Shown here piece after piece: positions 50,260 through 58,290 of a stretch of 64,000 nt of DNA. Origin of the DNA: Agromyces cavernae. GTDB taxonomy: Bacteria > Actinomycetota > Actinomycetes > Actinomycetales > Microbacteriaceae. The position numbers and the translations under genes are program-made. The stretch spans positions 124,001 through 188,000 of the forward strand of contig NZ_JAJNMP010000001.1 of assembly GCF_021044935.1 (NCBI RefSeq), given 5' to 3'. The notes beneath the pieces are model-generated. The model was given only the letters and a program-made list of their open reading frames with translations, did not search any database and was not told the origin of the DNA. Position 1 is the stretch's first letter, and each line of letters opens with the position of its first letter.

Positions 50260-51294
50260 TCAGCTCGTCTCGAGCACGATCGCAGGTTGCTCCTCGACCG
50301 GGTCGGCGAGCCCGTTCTCGGCCAGGTAGTGTTCGGCGTCGAGCGCCGCGGCGCATCCGGTTCCTGCGGCGGTGATGGCCTGGCGGTACCGCTTGTCGAC
50401 GAGATCGCCGCAGGCGAAGACGCCGTCGAGATTCGTCCTGGTCGACGGATGCTCCACCACGACGTAGCCCTCGTCGTCGACCTCGACCTGCCCGGCGACG
50501 AGCTCACTGCGCGGATCGTGGCCGATCGCGATGAACAGCCCGGTCGCAGCGAGGCTCTCGCGCTCGCCCGTGCGCGTGTCGCGCAACTGCAGGTGCTCGA
50601 GCCCGTCGGCACCTTCAACGGCGACGACCTCGGAGTTCCACTGCGGCCTGATCTTCGGGTTGGCGAACGCGCGCTCCTGCATGATGCGCGAGGCGCGCAA
50701 CGAGTCGCGACGGTGCACGAGGGTGACCGAGTCGGCGAACCGGGTGAGGAACATCGCCTCTTCGAGCGCCGAGTCGCCGCCGCCGACCACGGCGATGTCC
50801 TTGCCCTTGAAGAAGAACCCGTCGCACGTGGCGCACCACGAGACGCCGCGACCGGTGAGCCGCTCTTCGCCCTCGATGCCGAGCTTGCGGTAGGCCGAGC
50901 CCATAGCGAGCACCACGGCGTGAGCGCGGTATTCGACGCCGTTGATCGTGCGGATCGACTTGACAGCGCCCGTGAGCTCGACCTCGGTCGCGTCGTCGTA
51001 GACGATGCGGGCGCCGAATCGCTCGGCCTGCGCGCGCATCTGCTCCATGAGGTCGGGCCCCATGACCCCGTCGGCGAACCCGGGGTAGTTCTCGACCTCG
51101 GTCGTCGTGACGAGCGCGCCGCCGGCCTCGACCGAGCTGGCGAGCACGACGGGCGCGAGGCCCGCCCGGGCGAGGTAGAGCGCGGCCGTGTAGCCCGACG
51201 GGCCCGACCCGATCACGACGACGTTCTCGACGGCCCTGTCGACGCTCTTCGCCACCGCCGAGTCGGTGGCGACCGCACCGTGCGCGATGCTCAT
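50260..51294 (-). CDS. trxB: Thioredoxin-disulfide reductase
   Basis: 344 residues. FAD motif [10 protein letters not shown], redox-active C154-A-T-C157-D-G, NADPH motif [12 protein letters not shown], and C-terminal [11 protein letters not shown]-terminus is about 20 residues longer than usual. It follows arsC by 12 bp, so it is likely cotranscribed and would supply electrons through thioredoxin to the arsenate reductase. Confidence 0.93.
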   Translation of the reverse strand: MSIAHGAVATDSAVAKSVDRAVENVVVIGSGPSGYTAALYLARAGLAPVVLASSVEAGGALVTTTEVENYPGFADGVMGPDLMEQMRAQAERFGARIVYDDATEVELTGAVKSIRTINGVEYRAHAVVLAMGSAYRKLGIEGEERLTGRGVSWCATCDGFFFKGKDIAVVGGGDSALEEAMFLTRFADSVTLVHRRDSLRASRIMQERAFANPKIRPQWNSEVVAVEGADGLEHLQLRDTRTGERESLAATGLFIAIGHDPRSELVAGQVEVDDEGYVVVEHPSTRTNLDGVFACGDLVDKRYRQAITAAGTGCAAALDAEHYLAENGLADPVEEQPAIVLETS

Positions 51295-51306
51295 GGCCGG
51301 CGCGCC

Positions 51307-51717
51307 CTATGCCGCCGCGGGCGCGATCTCGGCGAGCAGCGCCTCGACGCGGCCCTTGATGTCGTCGCGCACCCGACGCACCATCTCGAGCTGTTGCCCG
51401 GCCGGGTCGTCGAGCTCCCAGTCTTCGTAGCGCTTGCCGGGGAAGATCGGGCAGGCGTCGCCGCAGCCCATCGTGATGACGACGTCGGACTCCTTGACGG
51501 CCTCGACCGTGAGGATCTTCGGGCTGTTGCCGGCGATGTCGATGCCCTCTTCGGCCATCGCCTCGATGGCCACGGGGTTGATCCGGTCTTTCGGTTCGGA
51601 GCCGGCCGACAGCACCTCGACGCGGTCGCCCGCCAGTTCACGCAGGTACCCCGCGGCCATCTGGGAACGTCCGGCGTTGTGCACGCACACGAACAGCACG
51701 GTGGGCTTGTCGGTCAT
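51307..51717 (-). CDS. arsC: Thioredoxin-coupled arsenate reductase
   Basis: 136 residues of the low-molecular-weight phosphatase-type ArsC. P-loop C11-V-H-N-A-G-R17, and M-G-C-G-D-A-C-P-I-F-P-G with two further Cys used in the disulfide relay. AAGGAG precedes ATG 51717. An ATAGA-N6-TCTAT palindrome lies 29 bp upstream. It reduces As(V) to As(III), which the carrier at 55847-56821 would export. Confidence 0.94.
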   Translation of the reverse strand: MTDKPTVLFVCVHNAGRSQMAAGYLRELAGDRVEVLSAGSEPKDRINPVAIEAMAEEGIDIAGNSPKILTVEAVKESDVVITMGCGDACPIFPGKRYEDWELDDPAGQQLEMVRRVRDDIKGRVEALLAEIAPAAA

Positions 51718-51745
51718 CGGGACTCCTTCGCTCGTTCCTCAAATG

Positions 51746-51761
51746 ATAGACCACCATCTAT
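51746..51761. promoter_or_regulatory. Operator ATAGA-N6-TCTAT before arsC
   Basis: ATAGA-CCACCA-TCTAT is a perfect short palindrome. The same site, ATAGA-CTTCGA-TCTAT, overlaps the start of the arsR-arsC fusion (54915-54930). One regulator, probably that fusion protein, is likely to bind both. On the minus strand TATCAT next to it is a possible -10 for arsC. Confidence 0.65.
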
Positions 51762-51782
51762 GCAATGGGAACCCGAGGCCGG

Positions 51783-52967
51783 TCACCCGCCTCGCGGGCG
51801 CCCGCGACGCACTCGCTCGACCGTCTCGCCCGCCGCCGTCAGCACCAGCACGGCTGCGGCGAGCACCCCGGTCGTGAGCGGGTCGATGAGGGGCGTGAAC
51901 GCGGCCACCACGGCGAGCACGAGCAGCCCGCCGAGCTGGGCGCGCGCCCAGCGTCGCTCGAGCACACGCCGGAACAGCAACGTGCCGACGAGGAACAGCA
52001 ACGGCCCACCGAGCACCGTCACCACGGCGGGGAGGCTCTGCTCGTGCGGATGCGCGAGCACCTCCTTGTCGCCGACGCCGAGCATCACGATGCCGCCGAC
52101 GACGGCGAGGTGCACCCAGGTGTACGCGGTACGCGCCAGCCGGCCCGGCGACTCCGACGCCTCGATCACGTCGGAACCGATGCGTTCGCCGTGGTCGAAG
52201 TAGATCCACCAGCACGCGGCGGCAGCCACGAGCGCGGTGCCGATCGCGACGACCGCCTCGACCGACGACTCCGTGGCGACGAAGGCGAATCCGGTGACGA
52301 GCAGCCCCTCACCGAGCGCGATGAGCACGAAGAGCGCCGTGCGTTCGGCGATGTGGGGCCCCGAGACATCCCACGCACTGATCGAGACGCGACCCCGGCC
52401 GGGCATCGGGTACCCGAGTGCGCTGCCGAGGAGTTCGAGCGCGACCGCGGCCATCCACAGTGGCAGCTGCAGCGAGATGGGCAGCAGCGCGCCGACGATC
52501 CAGAGCACGGCGCCGGCCGATGCCCAGGCGAACACGTGTGCGAAGTCGCGGGCCGCCGGCCCGTCGTGGCGAGCCATCGCCCACACGAGGAACCCGGTTC
52601 GACCGACCTGCAAGACCACGTAGGCGATCGCGAACGCCCACGCCCGGTCGCCGTAGGCCTCGGCGATGGACACGCTCATGACGTAGGCGATGAACGCGAG
52701 CACGATGACGACGGCCCGCACCGGCAGGCGCACCGGATCGAGCCAGTTCGTCACCCAGGTCGTCGACACCCAGGCCCACCAGAGCGCGCACAGCAGCGTG
52801 GCGCCCTCGAGCGCACCAAGCGGCGTCTGGTGCTCGTACAGGTAGGCGCCGAGCTGGGTGAGCGCGAACACGAACACGAGGTCGAAGAACAGCTCGACGT
52901 ACGTGACCCGATCGTCGCGCGGGGTCTCATGGGGCCGCAGCACGTCACGTCGCAGGCCGAACGTCAT
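51783..52967 (-). CDS. Low-temperature-requirement A (LtrA) family membrane protein
   Basis: 394 residues with about 11 helices. Family features: V-T-Y-V-E-L-F-F-D-L-V-F-V-F-A-L-T-Q-L at the start and H-I-A-E-R-T-A-L-F-V-L-I-A-L-G-E in the middle. Function is unknown beyond a link to cold growth in Listeria. It lies between arsC and arsR on the same strand, an unusual place that may be chance; the arsC promoter region separates it from arsC. Confidence 0.9.
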   Translation of the reverse strand: MTFGLRRDVLRPHETPRDDRVTYVELFFDLVFVFALTQLGAYLYEHQTPLGALEGATLLCALWWAWVSTTWVTNWLDPVRLPVRAVVIVLAFIAYVMSVSIAEAYGDRAWAFAIAYVVLQVGRTGFLVWAMARHDGPAARDFAHVFAWASAGAVLWIVGALLPISLQLPLWMAAVALELLGSALGYPMPGRGRVSISAWDVSGPHIAERTALFVLIALGEGLLVTGFAFVATESSVEAVVAIGTALVAAAACWWIYFDHGERIGSDVIEASESPGRLARTAYTWVHLAVVGGIVMLGVGDKEVLAHPHEQSLPAVVTVLGGPLLFLVGTLLFRRVLERRWARAQLGGLLVLAVVAAFTPLIDPLTTGVLAAAVLVLTAAGETVERVRRGRPRGG

Positions 52968-53027
52968 GTGGTCATCTTGGCACCCGGGCGGCGCGCGGCC
53001 CCTGAGGTCGCGCCGGTGGCGGAGGGG

Positions 53028-53402
53028 TCAGCGCGATGCGGTCACGTCGAGGAGCTGCGACAGCTGCCCCAGTGCGCCGGGCACGAGCTTGTAGTACGCC
53101 CACGTGCCGCGCTTGCTGCGGCTGAGGAAACCGGCCTCCATGAGGATGCGCAGGTGGTGCGACACCGTGGGCTGGCTGAGCCCGACCGGCTCGATGAGGT
53201 CGCACACGCAGGCCTCTTCGCCCTCTGACGCGGCGACGATCGAGACGAGCCGGAGCCGCGTCGGGTCGGCGAGGGCCTTGAGCTTGCGGGCGAGGTCTTC
53301 GGCGCGGTCGGCGTCGATCGTCTCGCGCGTCAACGGGGTGCAGCAGTCGGCGTCGGCTGCGACGTCGGTGACATCGGTGACCTGCAGCATCGTCGTGCTC
53401 AT
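53028..53402 (-). CDS. arsR: ArsR/SmtB-family arsenic-responsive repressor
   Basis: 124 residues. HTH: E-P-V-G-L-S-Q-P-T-V-S-H-H-L-R-I-L. Two cysteine sites are present: C20-C21 near the N-terminus (A-D-C-C-T-P-L, like the Corynebacterium ArsR site) and C65-V-C67-D-L in the helix used by E. coli-type ArsR. ATG 53402 is used; ATG 53411 is possible. It is divergent from the flavoprotein gene, with a palindrome at 53432-53463. It should repress both until As(III) or Sb(III) binds. Confidence 0.92.
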   Translation of the reverse strand: MSTTMLQVTDVTDVAADADCCTPLTRETIDADRAEDLARKLKALADPTRLRLVSIVAASEGEEACVCDLIEPVGLSQPTVSHHLRILMEAGFLSRSKRGTWAYYKLVPGALGQLSQLLDVTASR

Positions 53403-53431
53403 GCGACCCATGCTAGCCGAATATTGACAAC

Positions 53432-53463
53432 CTTCGATATAGTCGCCACACTCAATATCGAAG
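53432..53463. promoter_or_regulatory. ArsR operator CTTCGATAT-N14-ATATCGAAG
   Basis: Perfect 9-bp arms in the arsR/flavoprotein divergent gap. The left arm overlaps a TATTGACAACCTTCGATAT segment that may include the -35 for one direction. It is AT-rich compared with its surroundings. This differs from the ATAGA-N6-TCTAT sites, so two regulators may act in this cluster. Confidence 0.7.
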
Positions 53464-53493
53464 AACATCGATGCCCTTGGAGGCGCACCTATT

Positions 53494-54837
53494 ATGACGC
53501 TGATCGACCTCACCGTTCCGAGCCTGCAGCAGCGCAGCCTCGATACCCTGCCTGTGGCGATCATCGGCGCCGGCCCGATCGGTCTCGCCGCCGCCGCGAA
53601 CCTCGTCGAGCGGGGCATCGACTTCGTGATCTACGAGTCTGGCGACGAAGTTGGGTCGAGCATCCGGCAGTGGGGTCACACGCGCCTGTTCTCCCCGTGG
53701 AAGCACGTCGTCGACCCGGCCTCGCAGCGCCTGCTCGAGGCGACCGGGTGGCAGCTGCCCTCCCCCGACCGGCTCCCGACAGGCACCGACCTCGTCGAGC
53801 AATACCTCGAACCGCTCGCGCGACTCGAACCGATCGCCTCGCGCATCCGCACCCGCGTCACGATCGACGCCGTAACCCGCCAGGGCATGGACCGCACCCG
53901 CACCGCCCGCCGCGCACAGACCCCGTTCCTGCTCCGCGCGCGCACCGACGACGGCGTCGAGGAGCTCACCGCCCGAGCGGTCATCGACGCGTCGGGCACC
54001 TATGAGCGTCCGAACAGCCTCGCGTCGAGCGGGCTCGAGCCGCTCGGCCTCGCCGACGTCGCCGACCGGGTCAGCCACGCTCTGCCCGACGTGCTCGGCC
54101 GCGACCGGGCCACGTTCGCCGGCCGGCACACCACCGTCGTCGGCGCCGGCCACTCGGCAGCGAACACGCTGCTCGCCCTCGCCGAGCTCGCCGAGCAGCA
54201 CGCCGGCACCCGCATCACGTGGCTCATCCGCAACGCCGGCGCCGTCCGCGTCACGACCTCCGACGACGACGAACTCGCCGCGCGCGCCGACATCGGGCGC
54301 CGCGTCGACGCCCTCGTGGACGCAGGGCGCATCACCGTCGTCGACCGGTTCGAGATCGTCCGCCTCGCACCCGCCGGCGACGGCGTTCGCCTCATCGGCG
54401 CCCGCAGCGGCGAACTCGTCGAGCACGACACCGACGTCGTCGTCAACGCCACTGGGTTCCGCCCGAACCTCGACATGCTCCGCGAGATCCGCCTCGAGCT
54501 CGACGAGATCGTCGAGGCCCCCAAACGCCTCGCACCGCTGATCGACCCGAACGTGCACACCTGCGGCACCGTCGAGCCGCACGGATTCGCCGAACTGCAG
54601 CATCCCGAGTCCGGATTCTTCCTCGCCGGCATGAAGAGCTACGGCCGCGCACCGACGTTCCTGCTCGCCACCGGCTACGAGCAGGTCCGCTCGATCACGG
54701 CATGGCTCGCGGGCGATGTCGCCGCAGCCAGCCAGGTCGCACTCGTCCTCCCCGCCACCGGCGTGTGCTCGACCAGCCTCGCGGCCGACGGTTCCTCGTG
54801 CGGCCCCGAGGCGTCGGGCGCATCGGGCTGCTGCTGA
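53494..54837 (+). CDS. Flavoprotein monooxygenase of the ars cluster (ArsO-like), Cys-rich tail
   Basis: 447 residues. FAD motif I-I-G-A-G-P-I-G-L-A-A-A near residue 22, then V-V-G-A-G-H-S-A-A-N-T for NADPH, and N-A-T-G-F-R-P-N, the FMO-type C-terminal motif. The last 25 residues carry four Cys (C425, C436, C446, C447) in a Ser/Gly-rich tail that could bind As(III). GGAGG precedes ATG 53494. ArsO-like genes occur in many ars operons, but their reaction is not settled. Confidence 0.85.
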   Translation: MTLIDLTVPSLQQRSLDTLPVAIIGAGPIGLAAAANLVERGIDFVIYESGDEVGSSIRQWGHTRLFSPWKHVVDPASQRLLEATGWQLPSPDRLPTGTDLVEQYLEPLARLEPIASRIRTRVTIDAVTRQGMDRTRTARRAQTPFLLRARTDDGVEELTARAVIDASGTYERPNSLASSGLEPLGLADVADRVSHALPDVLGRDRATFAGRHTTVVGAGHSAANTLLALAELAEQHAGTRITWLIRNAGAVRVTTSDDDELAARADIGRRVDALVDAGRITVVDRFEIVRLAPAGDGVRLIGARSGELVEHDTDVVVNATGFRPNLDMLREIRLELDEIVEAPKRLAPLIDPNVHTCGTVEPHGFAELQHPESGFFLAGMKSYGRAPTFLLATGYEQVRSITAWLAGDVAAASQVALVLPATGVCSTSLAADGSSCGPEASGASGCC

Positions 54838-54913
54838 CGGCGGCGGGCCGCGCGGCGCCGCGCGGCGCGCACCCAGCGCGCCGCGAGACCCGGCACCACG
54901 CAGCCCTGCAGCG

Positions 54914-54931
54914 CATAGACTTCGATCTATG
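54914..54931 (+). promoter_or_regulatory. Promoter/operator CATAGA-N6-TCTATG at the arsR-arsC fusion start
   Basis: CATAGA (54914-54919) and TCTATG (54926-54931) form a perfect palindrome whose last bases include the ATG at 54929. TAGACT 7 bp before the ATG could be a -10, so the mRNA may be leaderless. It matches the site before arsC at 51746-51761. Confidence 0.65.
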
Positions 54932-55822
54932 GATGTCGCGACTGACGCCACCCGGCTCCGGGTGCTCGCCGATCCGACGCGCGCGAAGATCCTGAAGCAG
55001 ATCCTCGAGAGCCCCGACGGGCGCGTGCAGGTCGGGTCGATGGCCGACGAGCTCGGGCTGCGGCAGCCGACCGTGAGCCACCATATGAAGACCCTGCTCG
55101 ACGAGGGTCTCGTTGAGCGCATCCCCGACGGGCGCAAGGCCTGGTATTCGCTCGCCCCCGAGCACGCCGACCGCGTCGGCGAGATGCTCGGGCAGCAGGT
55201 GCGCTCCGTCCCTGACGATGCGGTCATCGAGCGGGTCTCGGCCGACCTGAGCGAGCGCTATCGGGGCACGTTCGGAAAGGAGACCGTCGAGCGCTACGTG
55301 CGCGAGAGCTACGACCTCCTGTCCGCACGGCCCGGAACCGACCGGTACCTGCCGTCGCTCGCCGCCCAGTTCGCCGCCGACCGCCTCGACGCGCTCGCCC
55401 GCAACTCCGCACATCCGGCGTCGGGGGTCCCCGAGGTGCTGTTCGTGTGCGTGCAGAACGCCGGGCGATCGCAGATGGCCTCGGCCATCCTCCGCCACCT
55501 GGGCGGCGACCGCGTGCACGTCCGCACCGCCGGATCCGAGCCCGCGGGTCAGCTGCGCAGCTCGATCGTCACCGCACTCGACGAGATCGGCGTGCCGGTC
55601 GCCGGCGAGTACCCGAAGCCGTTGACCGACGAGGTCGTGCGTGCCGCCGACGTCGTCATCACGATGGGCTGCGGCGACGCGTGCCCGGTCTACCCCGGGC
55701 GCCGCTATCTCGACTGGGACCTCGACGACCCGGTCGGCAAGCCGCACACCCAGGTGCGCCGCATCCGTGACGACATCGAGGCGCGCGTGCGATCGCTGCT
55801 CGCCGAGCTCGAGTCCGCCTAA
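54929..55822 (+). CDS. ArsR - helical bundle - ArsC fusion protein
   Basis: 297 residues. Residues 1-75: ArsR-type winged HTH (L-A-D-P-T-R-A-K-I-L, R-Q-P-T-V-S-H-H-M-K). Residues about 95-155: three-helix-bundle domain like that at 49875-50222. Residues about 168-297: ArsC with C174-V-Q-N-A-G-R180 and M-G-C-G-D-A-C-P-V-Y-P-G. The HTH and helical parts have no Cys, so arsenic sensing, if any, must go through the ArsC part. The palindrome at its start suggests autoregulation. Confidence 0.9.
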   Translation: MDVATDATRLRVLADPTRAKILKQILESPDGRVQVGSMADELGLRQPTVSHHMKTLLDEGLVERIPDGRKAWYSLAPEHADRVGEMLGQQVRSVPDDAVIERVSADLSERYRGTFGKETVERYVRESYDLLSARPGTDRYLPSLAAQFAADRLDALARNSAHPASGVPEVLFVCVQNAGRSQMASAILRHLGGDRVHVRTAGSEPAGQLRSSIVTALDEIGVPVAGEYPKPLTDEVVRAADVVITMGCGDACPVYPGRRYLDWDLDDPVGKPHTQVRRIRDDIEARVRSLLAELESA

Positions 55823-55869
55823 CGGCGCGACGGCACGTCGGTTCGCTCAACGGCGCGAACGCACGTCGG
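55822..55869. repeat. Short direct repeat across the convergent ars gene ends
   Basis: ACGGCGCGA-NN-GCACGTCGG occurs at 55822-55841 and 55850-55869 (period 28). It covers the stop of the fusion gene and the last codons of the carrier gene. It is probably a local duplication and encodes the end (R-S-R-R) of the carrier. Confidence 0.5.
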
Positions 55870-56821
55870 CCACGAGTACCGGAACGACTCGCACGAACAC
55901 GACCATGCCGATCAGCTCGACGAGGGTCTGCGTCACGACCGCGAGTGGAGCGAGCGCGAGCTCGGCCGGCAGGGCGAGCGCGAGCGGCAGGATGACGAGC
56001 GAATTGCGGGTCGCACCGCTGAAGACCACCGCCCGGGTCCGGGCGACGTCGAGGCGGGCGACGCGCCCGGCTGCGAGGCCGGCGAACAGCATGACGGCCA
56101 GGAATGCGATGTAGATCGGGATGACGCGGACGAGGGTGAGCGCTGCACCGCCCACGCCGGCGATCTGCGAGCCGACCACGATCGCCAGGGTGAGCATCAT
56201 GAGTGGCACCATCGCACCGGCCATCACGCGCTCGACCGATCGCCCCCACTGGTGCCGGCGTGCGACGAGCTGCAGGGCACCGGCCGCCAGGAGCGGCAGG
56301 GCGATGAGGAAGACGAACGCCTCGACGAACGGCCCGACGTCGATGCCCTCGACCCCGTCGCCGCTCGCGAAGAGCCACAGGTACGCCGGCAGCAGCACGA
56401 TCTGCAGCAGCATCAGCAGCGGCGTCGCCGCGAGCAGCCGCGCCCGGGCGCCGCCCGCGAGTCCCGTGAACACGATCACGTAGTCCACGCACGGGGTCAG
56501 CAGTACGAGCAGCACCCCGATGAGCAGGCCTCGATCGTCGGCGACGAAGCGCGAGAGCGCGTAGGCGACGATGGGAACGACGACGAAGTTGACGACGAGC
56601 ACCGTCGTGAGGAATCGGATGTCGCGGAACGAGCGCCCCACCTCGATCAACGGCACTCCGAGGAACGTGGCGAACAGCAGCAGCCCGAGCACGGGATTCG
56701 TCGCTGCCGCGAGCGCCGGCGCCGCCGAAGGAACGAGCGTCCCGAACGCACCACCGACGAGGATCGCGGCGATGTAGAGCGCGACCTGGTGCCGGTCCCA
56801 CCATTCCGTCAGCCGCCGCAT
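55847..56821 (-). CDS. Arsenite efflux carrier (BASS/Acr3-type)
   Basis: 324 residues, about ten helices. The motif L-T-P-C-V-D-Y-V-I-V-F in the fourth helix has the conserved Cys of Acr3-type carriers, though the usual C-T-D-W is C-V-D-Y here, placing it in the arsenic resistance branch of the bile acid:Na+ symporter family and not classical Acr3. It exports As(III). It is convergent with the ArsR-ArsC fusion; its own promoter is in the 56822-56892 gap. Confidence 0.85.
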   Translation of the reverse strand: MRRLTEWWDRHQVALYIAAILVGGAFGTLVPSAAPALAAATNPVLGLLLFATFLGVPLIEVGRSFRDIRFLTTVLVVNFVVVPIVAYALSRFVADDRGLLIGVLLVLLTPCVDYVIVFTGLAGGARARLLAATPLLMLLQIVLLPAYLWLFASGDGVEGIDVGPFVEAFVFLIALPLLAAGALQLVARRHQWGRSVERVMAGAMVPLMMLTLAIVVGSQIAGVGGAALTLVRVIPIYIAFLAVMLFAGLAAGRVARLDVARTRAVVFSGATRNSLVILPLALALPAELALAPLAVVTQTLVELIGMVVFVRVVPVLVADVRSRR

Positions 56822-56892
56822 CCCCTCAGCCTAGGGAGCGGGCGACCCTGCGACCTCGATGCGCGCCCAGCACTGATCGGGCCGGTGAACGC

Positions 56893-57942
56893 CTACGCGA
56901 ACGCGGGCATGATCCGGTCGTGCACCAGCCGCAGCTGCGTGTCGACGTCGGCGACGCCCTCGACCTCTCGGCCCATGAGCGACTTGACGAGGGCGGCGTC
57001 GGTGATGGCGAGGATCATGTGGTTGATCCCCGTCGGCGCGATCTCGCGCTGGATCTTCTCGAGGCACTCCTCGGGGGTGCCGGCGATCGAGAGCTTCTCG
57101 GCGAGCTCGGGCGACGTGAGCTCGATCCCGCGGGCGAGGTCGCCGGCGCCGATCGCCTCGATGATCGGGGCGACCTCCTCGGGCTCGACGCCGTTGCGGC
57201 GCAGTTGCTCGTGCGGCATCGACGACGCGTAGAGTCCGACCATGGAGCGCGCCGCATCCTTGGCCGGCCCGGACTCCTCGCCGACCGAGAACACGACCCA
57301 GGCGCCCAGATCGAGGTCCTGCAGGTTCTTGCCCGCCCGTTCGGCACCGATCCTGCAGTGCTCCATCATGTACTCGTATGCTTCACGCGTGTAGCTCAGT
57401 GCGTGATGGCAGCCGTCGGAGAACTCCGCGCTCGCCTCGAACGACTTGGGCCCGCGCATCGCACCCATCATGACGGGCACCCGCTTCTGCACGGGTCGCG
57501 CGAACGTGAACAGGCCGGCGTACGAGAAGAACTCCCCATCCATCGTGATGGTGCCGTCGTCGAGGAACGTCCGCACGACCTTCACGCCCTCCAGCACCCG
57601 CGAGAGCGCCTTCGTGTTGGTCCAGTCGATCTTGTACTCCGCCAGCAGGCCGAAGTTGCCGCTCGACAGCACGACCTCGGCACGGCCGTTCGTGAGTTCG
57701 TCGAGGGTCGCCGCCGCCTGGGCGATCAGCGTCGGCTCGCGCAGGGTGACGCCGGAGGCGCTCGGCCCGAACCGCACGTTCTTCGTCCTGTCGGCGGCTG
57801 CGGCGAATAGGAGCCAGAGGTCCTTGTGCCACGTCTCGTCCGCGGCGTACACGGCGTGGAAGCCGAGCTCGTCGGCGACTTCGATCGAGCGCAGCGACTG
57901 GTCCAACGGATAGTCGGGCAGCATGACGTAGCTGAACTTCAT
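56893..57942 (-). CDS. LLM-class F420-dependent oxidoreductase
   Basis: 349 residues of the luciferase-like/F420 family, TIM barrel. Start M-K-F-S-Y-V-M-L-P-D-Y-P-L-D; typical L-G-F-H-A-V-Y-A-A-D-E-T-W-H and R-A-E-V-V-L-S-S-G-N-F-G. AAGGAG precedes ATG 57942. It is the last gene of a four-gene operon with a small unknown protein, a GlcD-like FAD oxidase and an Fe-S protein. It probably passes electrons between F420 and an organic substrate. Confidence 0.87.
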   Translation of the reverse strand: MKFSYVMLPDYPLDQSLRSIEVADELGFHAVYAADETWHKDLWLLFAAAADRTKNVRFGPSASGVTLREPTLIAQAAATLDELTNGRAEVVLSSGNFGLLAEYKIDWTNTKALSRVLEGVKVVRTFLDDGTITMDGEFFSYAGLFTFARPVQKRVPVMMGAMRGPKSFEASAEFSDGCHHALSYTREAYEYMMEHCRIGAERAGKNLQDLDLGAWVVFSVGEESGPAKDAARSMVGLYASSMPHEQLRRNGVEPEEVAPIIEAIGAGDLARGIELTSPELAEKLSIAGTPEECLEKIQREIAPTGINHMILAITDAALVKSLMGREVEGVADVDTQLRLVHDRIMPAFA

Positions 57943-57955
57943 GATGATCTCCTTC

Positions 57956-57978
57956 GGTGGGCGGTGGGCGGTGGGCGG
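57956..57978. repeat. Short tandem repeat GGTGGGC x3
   Basis: Three copies of a 7-bp unit (GGTGGGC) lie just upstream of the LLM oxidoreductase ribosome site in the 57-bp gap. It could change spacing by slippage, but it is more than 10 bp from the start codon. Confidence 0.5.
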
Positions 57979-57999
57979 ATCTCGAACAGGCGAATTCGG

Positions 58000-58287
58000 T
58001 CAGGGATGCCGCTCCGAGGACTCGGCCGCATCCTCGGCGTCGACCTCGGCGAGCAGCTCCGACCCCGTCACGACGCCCTTCGCGAAGTGCGCGTGCATCC
58101 AGGCGAGATGGTCTCCGCGCGCGTTCATGATGCGCAGCGAATCCCAGTTCGGGAACGCCTGCTGCAGGACCCAGCGCTCCATGAGCCGCGGATCGACTTC
58201 GTAGACGTGCTCGTGCGTCGTGATCGCAACGTCCGTCACCCGCTGCGGGGGAGGCGGCTGCATCTGCTCCTCGTACCGGAACGCCAT
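58000..58287 (-). CDS. Small hypothetical protein in the F420/FAD/Fe-S operon
   Basis: 95 residues. The N-terminus is Pro-rich (Q-P-P-P-P-Q-R-V), then E-V-D-P-R-L-M-E-R-W-V-L-Q-Q-A-F-P-N-W-D-S-L and an acidic end. GGAGG precedes ATG 58287, and only 3 bp separate it from the GlcD-like gene. No Cys or cofactor motif. Position between the catalytic subunits suggests an accessory subunit. Confidence 0.75.
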   Translation of the reverse strand: MAFRYEEQMQPPPPQRVTDVAITTHEHVYEVDPRLMERWVLQQAFPNWDSLRIMNARGDHLAWMHAHFAKGVVTGSELLAEVDAEDAAESSERHP

Positions 58288-58290
58288 TGC

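Noticed and set aside
57956-57978. Phase-variable repeat controlling the LLM oxidoreductase
   Set aside because: Only three copies of a 7-bp unit, outside the ribosome site and not in the coding frame; too weak to claim regulation.
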